Assembly: GCF_012034935.1 (NCBI RefSeq)
Contig: NZ_JAATEN010000005.1
Span: forward strand, 62,001-126,000
DNA: 64,000 bases
Origin: Streptomyces zingiberis
GTDB lineage: Bacteria > Actinomycetota > Actinomycetes > Streptomycetales > Streptomycetaceae
Reading direction: 5' to 3'
How positions within the stretch are numbered: the stretch's first letter is position 1; each line of letters starts with the position of its first letter. Under the pieces are notes generated by a model. It searched no databases, was not told where the DNA came from, and was given only the letters and a program-made list of their open reading frames with translations. Positions 1-8,151 of the stretch are shown piece by piece. Position numbers and translations under genes: made by a program.

Positions 1-246
1 CTCTACACCGACGGCCTCACCGAGGCCCGCACCGGGGACGCCCGCGACAGCCTCTACGGCGAGGACGCCCTGCTCGACTTCGCCGCCGAACACGCCCCCT
101 CGTCCCCCCACACGACCGTCGCCGCGCTCACCACCCTCCTGGAAGGGCTCGGCGACGGCGTCAACGACGACACCGCCCTGCTGGCCCTCGGCGTTCCCGC
201 CGACGATCCCGCGCACCGAACCCCGCCACCGGACGGCGCACCATGA
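1..246 (+). CDS. PP2C/SpoIIE-type serine phosphatase, C-terminal fragment
   Basis: Only the last 81 codons are present; the gene enters from the left edge. The frame opens with LYTDGLTEAR and closes with a VNDDTALLALGVP segment. Both are hallmarks of the end of PPM/SpoIIE phosphatase domains of the RsbU type, with the aspartates of DG and DD supplying metal ligands. Such enzymes dephosphorylate anti-sigma-factor antagonists. The stop overlaps the ATG of the following STAS gene (ATGA), so phosphatase and likely substrate are translationally coupled. Any N-terminal sensor domains lie outside the window. Confidence 0.85.
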   Translation, partial: LYTDGLTEARTGDARDSLYGEDALLDFAAEHAPSSPHTTVAALTTLLEGLGDGVNDDTALLALGVPADDPAHRTPPPDGAP

Positions 247-614
247 GCCCTCTGAAGATCACCCGCCAGGACCGGGCAGCGGGCCCCGTCCTCCACGTGA
301 CCGGCGAACTCGACTACGACCAGGCCGCCGCCCTGCGCGAGGAGACCGAGCGCCTGCCGCTCCGGCCGGGCCAGTGCCTGGTCATCGACCTCGCCGGGCT
401 GGAGTTCTGCGACTCCACCGGCATCACCGCCCTGCTCGCCGCCCGTCAGCACGCGCAGGCCGCCGGCGCCGAGGTCGCCCTGGCCGCCGTCCCTGCCAAC
501 ACCCTGCGCATCCTGACCCTCGTCGGGCTCCACCAGGTGTTCACGCTGCTGCCCGACGCCGGGGCGGACACCGGCGCCGGCGGCGGGACGGGCGGGGACG
601 CGGGGACGGCCTGA
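243..614 (+). CDS. STAS-domain anti-sigma factor antagonist
   Basis: A 123-residue protein with a STAS fold over residues 4-105. The segment LEFCDSTGITALL carries the conserved DST motif, and Ser58 is the expected phosphorylation site. In this family the unphosphorylated form sequesters an anti-sigma kinase of the RsbW type and frees a sigma factor. The ATG overlaps the stop of the upstream PP2C gene, which fits the phosphatase acting on Ser58 (inference). The last 20 residues are a Gly/Ala/Asp-rich tail of no known function. No anti-sigma kinase is visible here; it may lie further left. Confidence 0.85.
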   Translation: MSPLKITRQDRAAGPVLHVTGELDYDQAAALREETERLPLRPGQCLVIDLAGLEFCDSTGITALLAARQHAQAAGAEVALAAVPANTLRILTLVGLHQVFTLLPDAGADTGAGGGTGGDAGTA

Positions 615-1090
615 GTTCTCCCGCGGCAGACGGCGGCGGCCGGGCCCGGACGGCCCGGCGCCCTGCGCCCGGTCCCCGGCGGCAGCACGATCAGGCGCAC
701 GCGGATCGGGGGTACCGGCGGTATCGGCGGTGCGCCGAAGGGCTCGGCGGGCACGGCTGCCGGCGGACGCGGCGGTCAGCCGTTCCCTCCGGCCGCCGAC
801 GGCCGGCGGCTGACGCCCGGCCGACGGGCGACGGCTGACGGCTGGGCCCGCGCGCCTCCCGCGTATCGGCACCTCCCTCCCCCGGGCCGGCCCACCACAC
901 CGGAAAGCCCTCGCGCTCGAACACCGGGCCGGATAGCGTGCCCCCATGCCTCTCTTCCCGACCACTCCTCCGCCGCCCGCCCACTGACGGGCGGCCGGAC
1001 CGGCCACCGCGGGCGCGGAAGCGCCGTGGTGGCCACGCGGGTTGCCCTCGGCCAGGTCATCGAGACGGCAATCGACCGAGGAGTTCTCGG
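615..1090. other. intergenic region upstream of the EamA gene
   Basis: About 475 bases without a convincing protein gene. It contains GC-rich imperfect repeats around 745-850. A TAGCGT hexamer at 934-939 resembles a -10 box, and six bases later an ATG at 946 opens a 13-codon Pro-rich reading frame ending at 987. A GGCCACC/GGTGGCC hairpin lies near 1000-1036. These may form the leader of the transporter gene, but none is proven. Confidence 0.4.
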
Positions 1091-2131
1091 ATGCGTTTCC
1101 CCTCCGTCTCGCCCGTGGGGCGAGGCGTTCTCTGTGTCGCGGTGGCGGCCACGGCCTGGGGCACCGGTGGTGCCGTGGCCTCCGACCTCTACGCAACGGG
1201 CGGGCTGGGCCCCCTCTCCGTATCCTTCTGGCGCTTTCTGATCGGGCTGGTACTGCTCCTGGCCGTTCACGCGGCCCGCGGCGCGCTGCGCCCGGCAACA
1301 CGCCACACCCCGCGCCCCGTTCACCCCCGGAACAGCCGGTGGCTGCTGATCACCGGAGCCGGGATGGCCGTCTACCAGACGGCGTACTTCGCGGCGGTCG
1401 GGGAGGCCGGGCTGACGGTGGCCACGGTGGTGACCCTCGGCGCGGGCCCCGTGCTGATCACGGTGGGCGGACGGTTCCTGCTGGACGAACGGGTCGGCGC
1501 CACCGGCGCGGTGGCCGTGGCCGCCGGCGCGCTCGGCCTCGTCCTGCTGACCGGCGGGGCCGACGAGGGCACGGGCCCGGACCCGGCATGGGGCATCGCC
1601 TACGCGCTGCTCTCGGCCACCGGATACGCGGCCGTGACCCTGCGCGGCCGCGCGGCGGGCCGCCGGAATCCCGCCGGCTCCTCCGGGACGGCGACGCCGC
1701 TGGGCCTCGCGATCGGCCTGGCCGCGGGAACCGTCTGCCTGGCGCCCGCGGCCGTGGCGGAGGGACTGCTGCCCACGGCGGGCGACCCGGCCCGGACCGT
1801 CCTGTCGCTGCTCTACCTCGGCGCGGTCCCCACCGCGCTGGCGTACACGCTCTTCTTCGCGGGCCTGCGCACGGTACGGGCGGCCACGGCCTCGGTGATC
1901 GCCCTCGTGGAACCGCTCACGGCGGCGGCCCTCGGTATCGCGCTGCTCGGCGAACGTCTGAACGCGGTGAGCGGGTGCGGCGCGGCCCTGCTGCTCCTCG
2001 CCGTCCTCGCCCTGACCTCCGGCGAACGGCGCCCCGGCGCCATCCCGGAGGACACGGGCGGGGCGGGCGCCGGCCGCGTGCCGCGCGAGCCCTCCCCGGG
2101 ACCGGAGGAGAACATCTCCCCGCACCGATGA
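1091..2131 (+). CDS. EamA/DMT-family permease
   Basis: A 346-residue membrane protein of the drug/metabolite transporter superfamily. It has roughly ten hydrophobic segments arranged as two EamA repeats (about residues 10-150 and 175-310). Typical features are the early WGTGGAVASDLY segment and a late ALVEPLTAAALGIALLGER segment. Members export amino acids, nucleotides or other metabolites; the substrate cannot be read from sequence. The ATG at 1091 was chosen because a GAGGAG element lies 8 bases upstream and translation begins directly before the first membrane segment. It looks monocistronic, with a 74-base gap to the SRPBCC gene. Confidence 0.85.
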   Translation: MRFPSVSPVGRGVLCVAVAATAWGTGGAVASDLYATGGLGPLSVSFWRFLIGLVLLLAVHAARGALRPATRHTPRPVHPRNSRWLLITGAGMAVYQTAYFAAVGEAGLTVATVVTLGAGPVLITVGGRFLLDERVGATGAVAVAAGALGLVLLTGGADEGTGPDPAWGIAYALLSATGYAAVTLRGRAAGRRNPAGSSGTATPLGLAIGLAAGTVCLAPAAVAEGLLPTAGDPARTVLSLLYLGAVPTALAYTLFFAGLRTVRAATASVIALVEPLTAAALGIALLGERLNAVSGCGAALLLLAVLALTSGERRPGAIPEDTGGAGAGRVPREPSPGPEENISPHR

Positions 2132-2205
2132 GTTTCCGCCCCCGCGGCCGTCCATCCCTACGAGAGCCGGGAGGGCCCGGCGGTACGGAACCGAGGAGAC
2201 CACAG

Positions 2206-2667
2206 ATGAGCAGTGAGCGGACCCCCGCGGACGACGGCCTCTCCTACACGCTGACCCGCGTGCTGGACGTCCCCGTGGCACAGGTGTGGCGGGCCTGGAC
2301 GACGCCCGAGCAGTACGCGCGGTGGGCGTACGCCGTCCCGGGTTCCGTCGAGATGGACGTCCGGCCGGGCGGGGCGTGGAAGGCGACGATGGCCGCCCCC
2401 GACGGGCAGCAGTTCCCCCTGACCGGCTCCTACCTGGAGGCGGAGGAGAACCGGCGGCTGGTGATCGGCATGGACGTCCCCGGCCGGCCGGAACCGTCCA
2501 CCATGGCCCTGGAACTCGCGGAACTCGGCGCCCCCGACGGCGACCGCACCCAGGTCGTGCTCAGCCAGACCTGTGACACCGTGGCGGAGCGCCAGGCGGC
2601 GGAGGAGGGCAGCACCATGCTCCTCGACAGCCTGACCACCCATCTGACGGGACAGCCGGCCGGCTGA
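2206..2667 (+). CDS. SRPBCC/AHSA1-like domain protein
   Basis: A 153-residue single-domain protein. The N-terminal pattern, a strand followed by VAQVWRAWTTPEQYARWA and then VRPGGAWKATM, is typical of the AHSA1 branch of the SRPBCC (START-like) superfamily. A long C-terminal helix ends in LDSLTTHL. These small hydrophobic-pocket proteins bind ligands or act as polyketide or stress-related accessory proteins; no catalytic function can be assigned. The ATG follows a GAGGAGA element. It may be cotranscribed with the upstream exporter, but the gap is not tight enough to show this. Confidence 0.75.
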   Translation: MSSERTPADDGLSYTLTRVLDVPVAQVWRAWTTPEQYARWAYAVPGSVEMDVRPGGAWKATMAAPDGQQFPLTGSYLEAEENRRLVIGMDVPGRPEPSTMALELAELGAPDGDRTQVVLSQTCDTVAERQAAEEGSTMLLDSLTTHLTGQPAG

Positions 2668-2938
2668 GCCCCGATGAGGATGCCCGGCTGAACCGTGCAC
2701 CGAGCGTCAAGAAGTGGCGACACATCGCCAAAGACATTCCCCCGGCCGACCGGCAGACTACCGGCACCGGGGGAGTTTCTTTGAAGTGGAGAACCGGAGA
2801 ACGCGACTTCCGATCTTCACGACTTGCGAGCGATCGAACAACGAGCCCCGTGCCCCTTCACGCACGAACAGGGCACGGCGGACGCATCTCGGACGGACCG
2901 CACATGGAATTTCCCCATTCTCGACGGAGGGAGTACAC

Positions 2939-3424
2939 GTGCTGCGCACCATGAAAGCGATAGTCGCCGCGTTGTCCATCACCGCCGGTTTTCTGATCCT
3001 GGGACCGGCACCGCAGGCACACGCGGGCGGGTACGGGTGCAGCGGATCACTCGTGGGCAGTTGGCCCGTCCCCATGAAGGACGTCCTGACCGGCGGCACG
3101 TACTACCGGAGCGACGTGAAGCTCTACTACGACGCGAGCACCGGCTGGAACTGCGCCGCCCTCGTCAAGCGCGAGGGACCGCGGTACGGCGAGATCACTC
3201 CCATGAGCATCTTCCTGTTCAACGGGCGCTGCGCCGAGGACAACAAGAAGAACAACTGCGACGACGACACCGGCCATTACAAGTACTACGCCGGACCCGT
3301 CAAGGTGTACGGCAAGGGAATGTGCATCGGATTCGTCGCCCGCGCCTCGGACGGCCGCACCTCGCAGGACTGGAAAGGAGACTACAACGGCTACCTTTTC
3401 ATCAGCGGAGTGGCCTGCCGGTAG
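2939..3424 (+). CDS. small secreted cysteine-rich protein
   Basis: A 161-residue secreted protein. It has a Sec-type signal peptide (Lys near the start, a hydrophobic core, then AHA before GGYGCSG). The mature part holds six cysteines, probably three disulfides, and aromatic/Gly-rich segments such as the HYKYYAGPV stretch. Size and architecture recall Streptomyces spore-associated protein A-like exoproteins, but that link is only suggestive. The GTG at 2939 is preferred because GGAGGG lies 7 bases upstream; an ATG at 2951 is the alternative. It stands alone between long spacers. Confidence 0.7.
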   Translation: MLRTMKAIVAALSITAGFLILGPAPQAHAGGYGCSGSLVGSWPVPMKDVLTGGTYYRSDVKLYYDASTGWNCAALVKREGPRYGEITPMSIFLFNGRCAEDNKKNNCDDDTGHYKYYAGPVKVYGKGMCIGFVARASDGRTSQDWKGDYNGYLFISGVACR

Positions 3425-3818
3425 GTGCACCGGCCACCGCTTTCCGTGCAGCGGGTAAATGCGGGATGTCCACGTTCCCAGCCGAATTCCGGCGTGGGCT
3501 CGCAAACGGCCACGAACCATGAAGCCCAACGCCCCGGGGCTGGGGACGTACCCCCGGCCCCGGTCTCGGAGACCCGCGCCCCACCCACGACGGCCCGCTT
3601 CCCGGGCCTCCTCCACCCTCTGCCGCCGACCGGCACCTGGTCCCGGAGAAGGAGGCGCTCAGCTTCCCTCCCGGCTCTCGCCGTGCACGGCGGACGAGTG
3701 CCGTCCTGCGTTTCGGGGAGGGCCGGTCCGAGAAAGGCCGGCGCCATCGCCCGCATCAGCGTCGTCCCCCCCGGAGCCGTTTGCCCCGGCGAGGACCGAC
3801 CAGCCGGCGGCTCCGTGG
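3425..3818. other. intergenic region, no gene seen
   Basis: About 390 bases between the secreted protein and the convergent small hypothetical gene. I find no coding frame with good codon bias and start signals. A clear terminator hairpin is not obvious. Confidence 0.5.
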
Positions 3819-4283
3819 TCAGCGGTCCGCGTCTTCGCACCCGCTGTTCCCGCCGTGAGATCCGGGTCGGGGTCCTGGACCCGGCGCCTCCCCGTCCTCC
3901 GTGACGGTGACGAGGTCATCCGGGTCCAGCAACAGGGGACCGTGGATGGTCGCTCCGGCAGTGGCGTCAGCGGAGTCGGCAGGAGCCACGGCCGGATCCC
4001 CCGGGCCGGGCGGGGGCGGTTCGGCCTCCCGCCCCTTCCTTCCCGTGACCACCAGGGCGGCGAGTTCCCGCACCACGTCAGGCCGGGCGCGGCCGAGTTC
4101 GACCAGGGGACGGCCGGTGACGACCGGCCACTGGTCCACACCGAGCGAAGGCAGAGTCAGCCCGGCCGACTTCAGCGCCACCGCGAGCGCCCGCGCCGCG
4201 TCCTCCGCCTCCTCCCAGGGGTCCGCGCGCCACGGCGCCACGGTGATGGCCTCGCCTTCGGGGTGCCGGGGAGTGGTTCCCAT
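3819..4283 (-). CDS. small conserved actinomycete hypothetical protein next to XRE/DUF397 module
   Basis: A 154-residue acidic protein without membrane segments or known catalytic motifs. Its N-terminal half has a protein-like pattern (ITVAPWRADPWEEAEDAA, then GVDQWPVVTGRPLVELGR). The C-terminal third is Pro/Gly/Asp-rich and probably disordered. It is transcribed divergently from the XRE regulator, an arrangement I associate with Streptomyces XRE/DUF397 loci (recollection, not searched). The start was set at the ATG preceded by AGGTGGGA, six residues inside the longest frame. Function unknown. Confidence 0.65.
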   Translation of the reverse strand: MGTTPRHPEGEAITVAPWRADPWEEAEDAARALAVALKSAGLTLPSLGVDQWPVVTGRPLVELGRARPDVVRELAALVVTGRKGREAEPPPPGPGDPAVAPADSADATAGATIHGPLLLDPDDLVTVTEDGEAPGPGPRPGSHGGNSGCEDADR

Positions 4284-4452
4284 CTCGTCCCACCTGTCCA
4301 TGAGTTCTGGCCAGGCCCACCAGTTCGGGTGAGCCCGTCACGTTCCGTGGCTCCATGGTGGCGGTGTGCGGCTAGCGTTCCCAGCGTCGAACCCTGACGG
4401 CCCGTGCCGTCACAACGTCACGCCCCGGCGCAGCGAGTGGAGGAACCGGCCC

Positions 4453-5265
4453 ATGTCGGCAGCGGATGAACTCGACCCCACGGCTTCTGTCCTGGCCTTC
4501 TTCGCCTCGGAGTTGCGCCGCGTCCGGCGGGAGGCAGGCGTGTCCCAAACGGACCTGGCCAGGACGGCCTACGTCACGCCCTCCCTGCTCAGCAAGATCG
4601 AGGCGGCCTCCCGGGTACCGTCCCAGGACCTCGCGGAGGAACTGGACCGTTCCCTGGGCGCGGACGGCCACTTCACCCGCCTGTGGCCGCTGGTGATCAA
4701 GCACGCGTATCCGCCCTGGTTCCGGCCCTACGTGGAATTGGAGCGAAACGCGACGGTCATCCGCACCTTCCAGGTCCAGTTCGTACACGGTCTGCTGCAG
4801 ACCGAGGATTATGCGCGAGCCGTACTCTCCGCAGGTCGACCCGACGCCGTGGAAGACTTGCTCACCGCTCGACTCGAACGGCAGCGCCTCCTGGACCAGG
4901 ACCTGCCGCCCAGGTTGTGGCTCGTCATGGACGAAACCGTGCTACGCCGTGTGATCGGCGGGCCGAGCGTCATGCATGCCCAACTCGCCAAGCTGGTGCG
5001 GGCGGCTGCGAACCCACGGAACGTGATTCAAGTCGTCCCGTACTCCGCAGGCGCCCACGCCGGCTTCGGGCCGTTCACCTTGCTCTCCTTCGCGGAGGGT
5101 GCTGACGTGGTACACGAGGACGGCTTCTCACGCGGTCAACTTCTGGCTGATCCGGAAGATGTCCAAGCGGCCGTGCGCTCCTATGATCTGCTCAGGGCCG
5201 TAGCACTGTCGCCCGACGCGTCCATCGAGATGATCATTGCCGCGATGAAGGAACTGAGCCCATGA
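4453..5265 (+). CDS. XRE-family regulator with C-terminal DUF5753 (Scr1-like)
   Basis: A 270-residue protein. An N-terminal helix-turn-helix (about residues 15-70, including GVSQTDLARTAYVTPSLLSK) is followed by a DUF5753 effector domain (about 85-262; FVHGLLQTEDYARAVLSAG and VPYSAGAHAGF are typical). This architecture is the common streptomycete XRE regulator paired with DUF397 proteins. GGAGG lies nine bases before the ATG. Its stop overlaps the start of the first DUF397 gene (ATGA), giving a coupled three-gene unit. Family knowledge suggests the DUF397 partner modulates the regulator, as in the BldB/AbaA-like systems. The targets are unknown. Confidence 0.9.
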   Translation: MSAADELDPTASVLAFFASELRRVRREAGVSQTDLARTAYVTPSLLSKIEAASRVPSQDLAEELDRSLGADGHFTRLWPLVIKHAYPPWFRPYVELERNATVIRTFQVQFVHGLLQTEDYARAVLSAGRPDAVEDLLTARLERQRLLDQDLPPRLWLVMDETVLRRVIGGPSVMHAQLAKLVRAAANPRNVIQVVPYSAGAHAGFGPFTLLSFAEGADVVHEDGFSRGQLLADPEDVQAAVRSYDLLRAVALSPDASIEMIIAAMKELSP

Positions 5266-5492
5266 CGTGCAATGCGAGCGAGTTGACCGGTGCAGTCTGG
5301 CGCAGAAGCACCTACAGCAGCGGCAACGGCGGAGAGTGCGTCGAGGTCGCCCAAGGCAATACCGAGGTCGTCCCCGTTCGTGACAGCAAGAATCCGCACG
5401 CCCCCGCCCTGACCTTCCGGAGCGGCGCCTGGGCCATGTTCGTCACCGGCGTCAAAGCCGGCGGGCTCGACGCGAGGGGCAGCGAAACATGA
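5262..5492 (+). CDS. DUF397 protein, first of two
   Basis: A 76-residue protein with the DUF397 signature: a WRRSTYSSGNGGECVEVA core, VPVRDSKNPHAP, and a final AWAMFVTGVKAG segment. DUF397 proteins are small actinobacterial partners of XRE/DUF5753 regulators. It starts in an ATGA overlap with the regulator and ends in another ATGA overlap with a second DUF397 gene, so stoichiometric production is likely. Confidence 0.9.
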   Translation: MTCNASELTGAVWRRSTYSSGNGGECVEVAQGNTEVVPVRDSKNPHAPALTFRSGAWAMFVTGVKAGGLDARGSET

Positions 5493-5704
5493 TCCGGTCT
5501 CCCGATCGCGCCACGGGCTCCGGTTGGCGTAAGAGCAGCTACAGCAGGGGCAACGGGGGCGCCTGCGTCGTTGTCGCCGCCGGTCTCCCCGGTGCCGTCC
5601 CCGTACGCGACTCCAAGAATCCGGAGGGGCCCCACCTCGTCTTCCCGGGCTCCGCCTGGTCCACCTTCATCAGCGGCGTCAAGACCGGCCGACCGAGTCT
5701 GTAA
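5489..5704 (+). CDS. DUF397 protein, second of two
   Basis: A 71-residue DUF397 protein (WRKSSYSRGNGGACVVVA, VPVRDSKNPEGP, AWSTFISGVKTG). It is clearly paralogous to its upstream neighbour and probably arose by tandem duplication, since motifs fall at equivalent positions with the same spacing. It is translationally coupled to the first copy by an ATGA overlap. Duplicated DUF397 partners downstream of one XRE regulator are common in Streptomyces; whether both bind the same regulator is unknown. Confidence 0.9.
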   Translation: MIRSPDRATGSGWRKSSYSRGNGGACVVVAAGLPGAVPVRDSKNPEGPHLVFPGSAWSTFISGVKTGRPSL

Positions 5705-5861
5705 CACGGCCGCCCAGAAGCGTCTTCATGCTTGACGGGCGCGTCACAGAACCGCGCGCCGGTGGGGCACGCATGCAGAGCGCGGGGAACAGCGCACGAG
5801 CCGCCAATGCTCCCCATTTCCACCGAATCGGGATGCTGAAGACTGTGGTCGGATAGTGCGC

Positions 5862-6431
5862 ATGACGTCGCGCGTGCTCTACCTCTTCGGTTCCGCCGCC
5901 CCTCCTGTCCATGACTTCCCCGCCGTTGTCGAAGCCGCTCAGGGCCGGGGATTCACCGTGTGCGTCGGCCTCACACCGACCGCCGCCGAATGGCTGTCTC
6001 CACAGCTCGCGGAGGTGGAACAGCGGACGGGACACCCCGTCCGCTCTCGGTACAAGAAACCAGGGGCCGCCGATGCGTGGCCCACCGCTGACGTGATCGC
6101 CTTCGCCCCGGTCACAGCCAACAGCCTCAACTCCTGGGCCCTCTGCCTCACCCACAACTTCGCCGTCGGAGTCGTCGCCGAGGGTATCGGCAAGGAAATT
6201 CCGATGGTGGCGATGCCGTGTGTGAACGCCGCCTACGCCGCGCATCCACAGGTGCCCCGCAGCATCGAGACGCTGCGGGGTGCGGGCGTGCGGGTGCTGT
6301 ACGGAGACGGCGGATTCGTACCGAACGCCCCCGGTCAGGGCCGCCCGGCCGAGTATCCGTGGACACTGGTCCTGGACGCCGCCGAACAAGCCTCACGGCC
6401 GGGATATGAGTCCGCACCAGGAAACCGCTGA
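5862..6431 (+). CDS. flavoprotein (HFCD-like) domain protein
   Basis: A 189-residue Rossmann-like protein. The opening strand SRVLYLFGSAAPP, the DVIAFAPVTANSLNSWA segment and the HNFAVGV helix match small flavoproteins of the homo-oligomeric FMN-containing Cys decarboxylase superfamily (Dfp/EpiD/UbiX-like). The active-site His of decarboxylating members is not obvious, so decarboxylation should not be assumed. The ATG at 5862 is preferred over a GTG at 5856, but neither has a strong ribosome binding site. It sits 157 bases downstream of the DUF397 pair and may share its regulation. Confidence 0.7.
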   Translation: MTSRVLYLFGSAAPPVHDFPAVVEAAQGRGFTVCVGLTPTAAEWLSPQLAEVEQRTGHPVRSRYKKPGAADAWPTADVIAFAPVTANSLNSWALCLTHNFAVGVVAEGIGKEIPMVAMPCVNAAYAAHPQVPRSIETLRGAGVRVLYGDGGFVPNAPGQGRPAEYPWTLVLDAAEQASRPGYESAPGNR

Positions 6432-6545
6432 AGACCTTGCCTCCGGGGTTCAGCCGGGCCACGAAGCAGCCACCCTCAGACGAACGCCCTTGGGTACCGC
6501 TGCCGGCACCCTCGTCATTTGATGGAGGTACCGCCCGTCCAGGGC

Positions 6546-6746
6546 TCAGCCCTCCGCCCGTGGGGGCTCCTGTTCGCGTAGCCGGTGGGCGTCGTCCGCG
6601 TCGCCGGTGCGGGCCTCGGTGCGATGGCCGCGGGCGAGGTAGTCGCGGACGATCAGCTCCACGGCGTCCTGCGGATTCCTCGTGCCCGACAGCAGCATCA
6701 CCTCGATCACGAGGTCCGCGTCGAGCGACACCGTCACCTTCGCCAT
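6546..6746 (-). CDS. VapB-like ribbon-helix-helix antitoxin, orphan
   Basis: A 66-residue protein beginning MAKVTVSLDADLVIEV, followed by a helix containing GTRNPQDAVELIVRDYLA. This strand-helix-helix pattern fits VapB-type antitoxins or related ribbon-helix-helix repressors. The C-terminal tail is charged (Arg/Glu/Asp) and could be the toxin-binding segment. The start is preceded by an AAGGGGG element 9 bases upstream. No PIN-domain VapC gene follows; the downstream 114 bases hold no gene and the next gene on that side is convergent. It is therefore either an orphan antitoxin or a stand-alone repressor. Confidence 0.6.
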   Translation of the reverse strand: MAKVTVSLDADLVIEVMLLSGTRNPQDAVELIVRDYLARGHRTEARTGDADDAHRLREQEPPRAEG

Positions 6747-6927
6747 GACTGGCGACCCCCTTCCGGCCATTCGGCTCGCAGCACCAGGATGCCCCGCTCC
6801 GGGCAGCCCGGCCAGGGAGAAAGTCACGCCACACTCACACATTCGAGTGAGAAACCCGGCTCCAAGCTTGAGCAGCGTTTCCGGCTTACCATGATGTTCT
6901 CGACATCCGGCCGTCAGGAGGAACGTC

Positions 6928-7515
6928 ATGTCCGCCGCAGCAGTCGAGCACTCCCGTGACGAGCCGACACTGCTGGAGGTCGCTGACCGTCTCGCTCAGG
7001 AGCTTGTCGGTTACCGCGTCGAGGTCCTCGGGGGAGAAATCACCGTGTCGCCGTCCGCCGACTCCGGTCACGCCCGGTCACTGACCCATCTCATGCTGGC
7101 GCTGGCGCCTCTCCACGGCGAGACATCCGAAGTCTTCCAAGCTCTTGGCATCATGCTGCCCGACGGCCCTTCCGACTTCGCCATTCCCGACCTCTGCGTC
7201 GTCGAGGCCGAGATCGAGAAGCATCACATCAAGTCGAACGGTTACGACCCCGTGGCCTTTCGGCTGGTCGTGGAGATCACCTCCTCGAACCTCAACGATG
7301 ATCTCACCCGGAAACCAATCGCCTACGCCCGGGCAGGCGTCCCCGTCCACCTGGTGGCCGACCACAAGAACCGTCGCGTCCTGGTCATGACCGACCCTGT
7401 CGACGGCCAGTACCGGGTCCGCGCGGTCCACCGCCCCGGCGAGTCCTTCGCCCTCCCAGAACCCGTCGGCAAGCCCTTGAAGCTGGACGTCGACAAGATC
7501 CTCGGCCACAACTGA
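6928..7515 (+). CDS. Uma2-family (DUF820) putative nuclease
   Basis: A 195-residue protein of the Uma2/DUF820 family, which has a PD-(D/E)xK nuclease-like fold. Visible family motifs are AIPDLCVVEAE (first acidic residue), VVEITSSN (Glu) and LTRKPIAYARAGVPVHLV (Lys plus the AGVP turn). These genes are abundant and multicopy in Streptomyces and cyanobacteria; the biological role is unresolved. A strong AGGAGG element precedes the ATG. It is transcribed divergently from the VapB-like gene across a 181-base spacer. Confidence 0.85.
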   Translation: MSAAAVEHSRDEPTLLEVADRLAQELVGYRVEVLGGEITVSPSADSGHARSLTHLMLALAPLHGETSEVFQALGIMLPDGPSDFAIPDLCVVEAEIEKHHIKSNGYDPVAFRLVVEITSSNLNDDLTRKPIAYARAGVPVHLVADHKNRRVLVMTDPVDGQYRVRAVHRPGESFALPEPVGKPLKLDVDKILGHN

Positions 7516-7589
7516 CCCTTCCCGACCTTACGGGGCAACCCGCCTCCGGCAACCCATAACCTCCCACAGAGCCTCAAGCTTAAGATCTA

Positions 7590-7615
7590 TACACCCCGTG
7601 TATACACATGGTGTA
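7590..7615. promoter_or_regulatory. two abutting 13-bp dyads, probable PadR operator
   Basis: Positions 7590-7602 read TACAC-CCC-GTGTA and 7603-7615 read TACAC-ATG-GTGTA. These are two perfect 5+5 dyads directly end to end, so that their junction GTGTATACAC is itself palindromic. They begin 37 bases and end 11 bases before the padR start codon. TATACA hexamers at 7588-7593 and 7601-7606 could serve as -10 boxes inside the element. PadR repressors commonly bind such dyads at their own promoters, so autoregulation of the padR-ABC operon is the natural reading (inference). Confidence 0.7.
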
Positions 7616-7626
7616 CAGTGCTCCGC

Positions 7627-8151
7627 ATGTCCATCGCTCACACGCTGCTCGGGCTGCTGGAGTCCGGGCCGCGCCACGGTTACGACCTCAAGCGCGCCTT
7701 CGACGAGAGATTCGGTCACGATCGGCCGCTCCACTACGGCCAGGTGTACTCGACCATGTCCCGGCTGCTGAAGAACGGCCTCGTGGAGGTCGACGGCATC
7801 GAGGCCGGCGGCGGGCCGGAGCGGAAGCGGTACGCGATCACCGACGCGGGGGTCACGGATGTCCAGAAGTGGCTGACCTCGCCCGAGAAGCCCGAGCCGT
7901 ACCTCCAGTCGGTCCTCTACACCAAGGTCGTCCTGGCCCTGCTCACGCACCGGGACGCCACCGAGCTGCTGGACCGGCAGCGGTCGGAGCATCTGCGGCT
8001 GATGCGGGAGCTGACCCGGCGCAAGACCGGCGGCGACCTCGCCGACCAGCTCATCTGTGACCACGCCCTCTTCCACCTCGAAGCCGATCTGCGCTGGCTG
8101 GAACTGACAGCCGCCCGGCTCGACGCGCTCGCCTCGGAGGTCCGCGCATGA
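7627..8151 (+). CDS. PadR-family transcriptional regulator
   Basis: A 174-residue regulator. The N-terminal winged helix has the PadR pattern: a LLGLLESGPRHGYDLK opening, a GQVYSTMSRLLKNGLVE recognition segment, and a RKRYAITDAG wing. It is followed by a long C-terminal dimerisation domain (PadR C-terminal/Vir-like, about residues 95-170). The ATG at 7627 matches the usual family start. Its stop overlaps the ATPase gene start, forming a three-gene coupled operon typical of PadR-controlled exporters. It probably senses a substrate of the adjacent transporter. Confidence 0.9.
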   Translation: MSIAHTLLGLLESGPRHGYDLKRAFDERFGHDRPLHYGQVYSTMSRLLKNGLVEVDGIEAGGGPERKRYAITDAGVTDVQKWLTSPEKPEPYLQSVLYTKVVLALLTHRDATELLDRQRSEHLRLMRELTRRKTGGDLADQLICDHALFHLEADLRWLELTAARLDALASEVRA

